Source of the DNA: Phytophthora sp. 'mugwort'
Lineage: Eukaryota; Oomycota; Peronosporomycetes; Peronosporales; Peronosporaceae
Length of the DNA: 64,000 bases
Reading direction: 5' to 3'
Assembly: GCA_033558025.1 (NCBI GenBank)
Contig: JAUCEF010000006.1
Span: forward strand, 2,170,001-2,234,000
Shown in pieces: positions 59,581-64,000 of the stretch; the first letter of the stretch is position 1, and each line of letters opens with the position of its first letter. A model generated the notes under the pieces. It saw nothing but the letters and a program-made list of their open reading frames with translations, was not told the origin of the DNA and did no database searches. The position numbers and the translations under genes were made by a program.

Positions 59581-61004
59581 CAGATACCGCTGAGCCTTTC
59601 GAACACACGATCAAATAATACCCTTTACTAACTGTTAGATCGACAAAATCATTTTAGAAAGGGTACCTCGTGCCCCCATCGTACTCAGTTCGAATTTCAA
59701 AACTCCCGCCCAAAATCCAAGCATCCTGGCAGCGCACAAACATCATGGCGGCGGCAGTTATACGAACCATACGAACCAAGGGCAAGTGGATGACAATGGA
59801 GCAGAAGTGGGCGGTCATCCTCAAGCAGCGTCGCTCACGTCCAGCCCCTTCGCTCTCCGAACTGGTGCGTTGGTCTCAGTCAACCTTCTCGCTATCGCGA
59901 TCTCCCTTCCGATCAACTATCCTGAACACACTCCGCAAGGCTGGAAACATCGAGCGCAAATTCAGCACGTCGAAGACAGCCAAAGGCCATGCACTGAACC
60001 TTCGGTGCCCGCAACTTGAAGAGCGGCTGAAGGTATTCCTCCAGCAAATGGAGCAAGAACATGTGCGACTGTCACGCTGCCTGCGCCACGATCTCCGATT
60101 CCGCCAACTGCATGGTGAAGCTGCATCCATGAGTCCCGAGGATATTGTGGAGGGGCGCATGGCAATGCAGGATGTGACGAGACACTTTGCGCTCCGTGAC
60201 ATTTGGAATATGGATGAGACCGGGCTGCTCTATCGAGCAGCTGCGGCTCGCAGTATTTGCAAGTCGAAAACGTCGGGACTGAAGAAGGACAAGACTCGCG
60301 TCACGCTTGTTTTGACTGCCAATGCAGATGGCATGGAGAAGCGTGATGTTTTCTTCAGTGGCAGAGCAAAGAAGCCTCTCTGCTTCAGAGGAAAGGAAGG
60401 CTTCCAGCTCGGTTACTACTAAAAGAACAACAAAAAGGCATGGATGACGATGAGCCTCTACACTGAGTGTGTGCGAGAGTTCGACGCCGATATGCGGAGG
60501 GTGGGCCGGCAGATTCTTCTTCTGCTCGACAACGCGTTGTCTTACGAGCTGGATGATGGCGGAGAGCTCACGAAGATCACAATTCAGAAGCCGCCCCCCA
60601 ACACGACTTCACACCTCCAGCCCATGGACGCAGGAATCGTTGCCGCATTGAAATATGGCTATCGCAACAAGCTTAACGGCTAGCGATGTATCATGCGCTT
60701 CCAATAAGGTTTGAGAAGAAGATCGCTGGAAAGACGGTTTATTACGTAGATCAGCTACAGGCGATGCAGTAGGTGTGGACAAGCATGAAGAAGGAGACCA
60801 TTGCGAATTGCTTTCGGAAGTCCGGTATCGCGTTTGATGAACGGTATGCGGAGGCGCCTGAGCGACGTACAAGCGTTCACCTGCGCGATATCCTAATCTA
60901 AGTTCAAATCACTGCAATAGTGCAATACCACATTTCCTGAACAAATCTTATAACCTCTAAGAACCAGCGAAAGTGGTACTGTTCAAACGGCTCAGCGGTA
61001 TCTG
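59581..61004 (+). mobile_element. Tigger-type pogo transposon, 1424 bp
   Basis: 24-bp inverted ends (CAGATACCGCTGAGCC at 59581; mirror ending 61004, two mismatches) with TA duplications at 59579-59580 and 61005-61006; the CAG terminus is typical of Tigger. The transposase begins near 59745 (MAAAVIRTIRTKGKW) with an N-terminal helix-turn-helix. DIWNMDETGLLY carries the first Asp (60210), ILLLLDNALSY the second (60520) and HLQPMDAGIVAALK the third (60620), so the DDD triad is complete. One in-frame TAA at 60420 splits an otherwise continuous frame, and further stops follow from 60681 on. This is the best preserved transposase in the window, disabled by few lesions. Confidence 0.92.
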
Positions 61005-62652
61005 TACGCTGCTGCCATCAGTCTAAATAACCAAGGTCAATATATCAGGCGAGTTCTACTGACTTGCCTGGCACGTCGCGCTGCTGAAGGATCCAGACGC
61101 GGGAAGCAACGTCAGGCGCCGGCGGTGTCCGATGCAGCAGCTGTACATGGCGGTGATTACCTTCTGGAAGCCATCGGTGATTAAAAAGGAAGCCCATCCA
61201 CCGGTGATTTTGGATCGCTGAGCCAACGAACCACATCTGAGCGTACTGGCGGTACCATCATGAAGGCGACCCACACAGCTGCTGATCCAACTCGAGTCAA
61301 TAGAACCCCCACCCATGGTCTCCTTATAAAATCCTTGATCAGCTTGTCCCACGCTCCATATCCTGGCTGCCAATCGTAAGTGTATCATGGAGGCACCTTC
61401 CTTGACTAACCGTGTTTAAGGTGATAAAAATCGCTATGATCAGCTACAAGTGCTTAAAGTCGTCTCAGACCAATATAACGGGCTCATATTCGCTCTGTGG
61501 CCCGCAAGAAGTACGTGAATTTTGAAGGCTTCCAGCTCGGTTACTACTAAAAGAACAACAAAAAGGCATGGATGACGATGAGCCTCTACACTGAGTGTGT
61601 GCGAGAGTTCGACGCCGATATGCGGAGGGTGGGCCGGCAGATTCTTCTTCTGCTCGACAACGCGTTGTCTTACGAGCTGGATGATGGCGGAGAGCTCACG
61701 AAGATCACAATTCAGAAGCCGCCCCCCAACACGACTTCACACCTCCAGCCCATGGACGCAGGAATCGTTGCCGCATTGAAATATGGCTATCGCAACAAGC
61801 TTAACGGCTAGCGATGTATCATGCGCTTCCAATAAGGTTTGAGAAGAAGATCGCTGGAAAGACGGTTTATTACGTAGATCAGCTACAGGCGATGCAGTAG
61901 GTGTGGACAAGCATGAAGAAGGAGACCATTGCGAATTGCTTTCGGAAGTCCGGTATCGCGTTTGATGAACGGTATGCGGAGGCGCCTGAGCGACGTACAA
62001 GCGTTCACCTGCGCGATATCCTAATCTAAGTTCAAATCACTGCAATAGTGCAATACCACATTTCCTGAACAAATCTTATAACCTCTAAGAACCAGCGAAA
62101 GTGGTACTGTTCAAACGGCTCAGCGGTATCTGTACGCTGCTGCCATCAGTCTAAATAACCAAGGTCAATATATCAGGCGAGTTCTACTGACTTGCCTGGC
62201 ACGTCGCGCTGCTGAAGGATCCAGACGCGGGAAGCAACGTCAGGCGCCGGCGGTGTCCGATGCAGCAGCTGTACATGGCGGTGATTACCTTCTGGAAGCC
62301 ATCGGTGATTAAAAAGGAAGCCCATCCACCGGTGATTTTGGATCGCTGAGCCAACGAACCACATCTGAGCGTACTGGCGGTACCATCATGAAGGCGACCC
62401 ACACAGCTGCTGATCCAACTCGAGTCAATAGAACCCCCACCCATGGTCTCCTTATAAAATCCTTGATCAGCTTGTCCCACGCTCCATATCCTGGCTGCCA
62501 ATCGTAAGTGTATCATGGAGGCACCTTCCTTGACTAACCGTGTTTAAGGTGATAAAAATCGCTATGATCAGCTACAAGTGCTTAAAGTCGTCTCAGACCA
62601 ATATAACGGGCTCATATTCGCTCTGTGGCCCGCAAGAAGTACGTGAATTTTG
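60397..62652 (+). repeat. Tandem duplication, 2 x 1128 bp
   Basis: 60397-61524 is repeated directly as 61525-62652 with no difference that I can see; all reading frames recur with offset 1128. Each unit contains the 3' half of the Tigger transposase, its right terminal repeat and about 520 bp of downstream flank. The junction reads GAATTTTG/AAGGCTTCC with a one-base overlap. So the duplication occurred after the Tigger insertion and is recent, or it is an assembly duplication. Confidence 0.95.
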
Positions 62653-64000
62653 CCTAAATTTACCAAATCCGTACCATTTACGAGCTTCGTCAAACCACCG
62701 AGCAATCGTTGAACACTTATCATTGGTCAAATGTAGCACCTTTTGGCACATTTGTACGATTCAAAATCTATCACCGAGACGTATCTCGCTTAACTTTTTC
62801 TACAGATGTTGTCCCTCGAGAACTAGCTTTTACCGCACTGTTTGTGAGTACTGACGGTTTGCTTTCGTTGTTGGAAGTCTTGCAGACTCTGGAAGTTAGT
62901 TGGTGCGTCAGGGGCACATATGGTCGACATGGACTGTTACCGGACCTCAAGGAAGCTGCTTCGTCGTGCATCTCGTCGTTTCTTTGATCTCGATATGTCT
63001 ATACCGGTAAGAAACTCGACAGGGCATGCAGTGATAAATGTGTCGTGCAAAGTCTCCGAGACCTTGCCGCCCCGACCGATAGCGAGTGCGTGCTGCGTGT
63101 GACTTGTATTGGTCCCCGTGCAATTTGTCGAGTCCAACTGAGTTCTCTAAATTAAATAATATTCCGGTGGACACTGTATACTATGGATGGTCGTATCGTA
63201 TTAGTAGTGTCTTCAAAGAGGAGGGCAATCGAGATTGAGGATACCCGGGTCGACGCGGGCAGCTAGGAGAACTAATTCTCGCATTCGTAGACAGGCGCAG
63301 ATTTTTGATTTACCAGTTGCGAGTTTAACTGATGAGGTCTCCGCGTCGGACCTTGGTAACCTCGACGTTGAGGTCAATATACGGGAGGTTCGCTAGCGTC
63401 TTCTAACGATGTTTTAGTTCGGGGCTCTGCTGTATTTCCGGCTATCGGACAAAATTATGCGCCCGTTGTGCATGAAATTAAAGCGCCATGGTTGACAACG
63501 ACGTTCCCAGCTCACGCCCGACATGTTCAGATCCTCGTCAGCATGGCGTACTCGCCACTACTACGACAAATAGCGAGGAATCTCAGTTACGTCATGTACC
63601 TGGTCTCCGTGACCGACCTCGTCCCCGACAAACGAGGGCTTTCATCGTTCGTGGAATGGGTAGATAACGCAATATGACTGGTGGGTTTGTTGCCTAGCTT
63701 GTTATTGACGGGTTCCGACCGTTGCCACCGGGACCACTTCCGAAAATTTACATTGCCACTTCATGCACTAATGAATGACCGGTTCGAAAAGTCGGTGATG
63801 TCTACAGCCATGTCTTTCCTTCAAGTACAAATGCACGCTGCTGTTAAATACAATAGCTGGTGTCGGAGTGACCACCGATCGCTTGGCGGCTGGACGATCC
63901 CCATTTTCATCGTTTGAGCGGGCAACGACTCAACCAAAATTGGGCGCTATGCGCTATTGTAGCAGCATCGCCCTGCACTGGGGCGCAATGACCCCGCCGG
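62653..64000. other. Unassigned, possible retroelement gag remnant
   Basis: No clear domain. A frame at 63400-63680 (VVHEIKAPWLTTTFPAHAR) resembles the start of retroelement gag capsid regions but is too short to assign. The sequence runs out of the window. Confidence 0.35.

Overview
The window reads as a eukaryotic chromosome segment from an oomycete of the Peronosporales, most likely a Phytophthora. The signs are a six-cysteine elicitin-like secreted protein, compact genes with short or no introns, dense clustering of housekeeping genes, and a transposon set typical of these genomes (Crypton, pogo/Tigger, ZSWIM- and FLYWCH-type MULEs, PiggyBac, Ty1/copia). Species cannot be fixed from the sequence alone.

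Layout. 1-15029 is a giant palindrome: two near-identical inverted arms of about 4.09 kb (1-4090 and 10933-15029), each with a decayed Crypton tyrosine recombinase and a tRNA-like unit, around a 6.8 kb unique spacer. The spacer holds a broken MULE transposase gene (ZSWIM type) into which a 1.8 kb pogo element has inserted. 15355-27899 is a gene island: an elicitin-like gene, three FSH1-type serine hydrolase paralogues (one broken), a head-to-head pair of SPFH/band-7 genes, a small two-membrane-span protein with two introns, and a 1277-residue ubiquitin-specific protease. 28.1-45.5 kb is a transposon graveyard: a dispersed repeat, a second pogo element, a Ty1/copia element with both LTRs, a PiggyBac relic, and a composite TIR-bounded block with a gypsy gag fragment and a Tc1/IS630 transposase relic. 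46.4-55.1 kb is a second gene island: a tandem (two-subunit) inward-rectifier K+ channel, a DDX5/Dbp2-type RNA helicase with an unusually long intron, a BED-finger protein fused to a PTPS-III-like pterin enzyme, and a DSC3/TMUB-like membrane ubiquitin-like protein. 55.3-64 kb is repeat-rich again: a FLYWCH-type MULE relic, an inverted second copy of the 28-kb dispersed repeat, and a Tigger element whose 3' half plus flank is tandemly duplicated (2 x 1128 bp).

The genes do not form one pathway. Local relations are the SPFH divergent pair with a shared 311-bp promoter region, the hydrolase paralogues around it, and the compact minus-strand helicase / pterin enzyme / ubiquitin-like trio. Best leads: the 15-kb palindrome ending 326 bp upstream of the elicitin-like gene, the BED-PTPS-III fusion, the covalent Kir dimer, and the nested pogo whose conceptual removal rejoins the MULE reading frame exactly.
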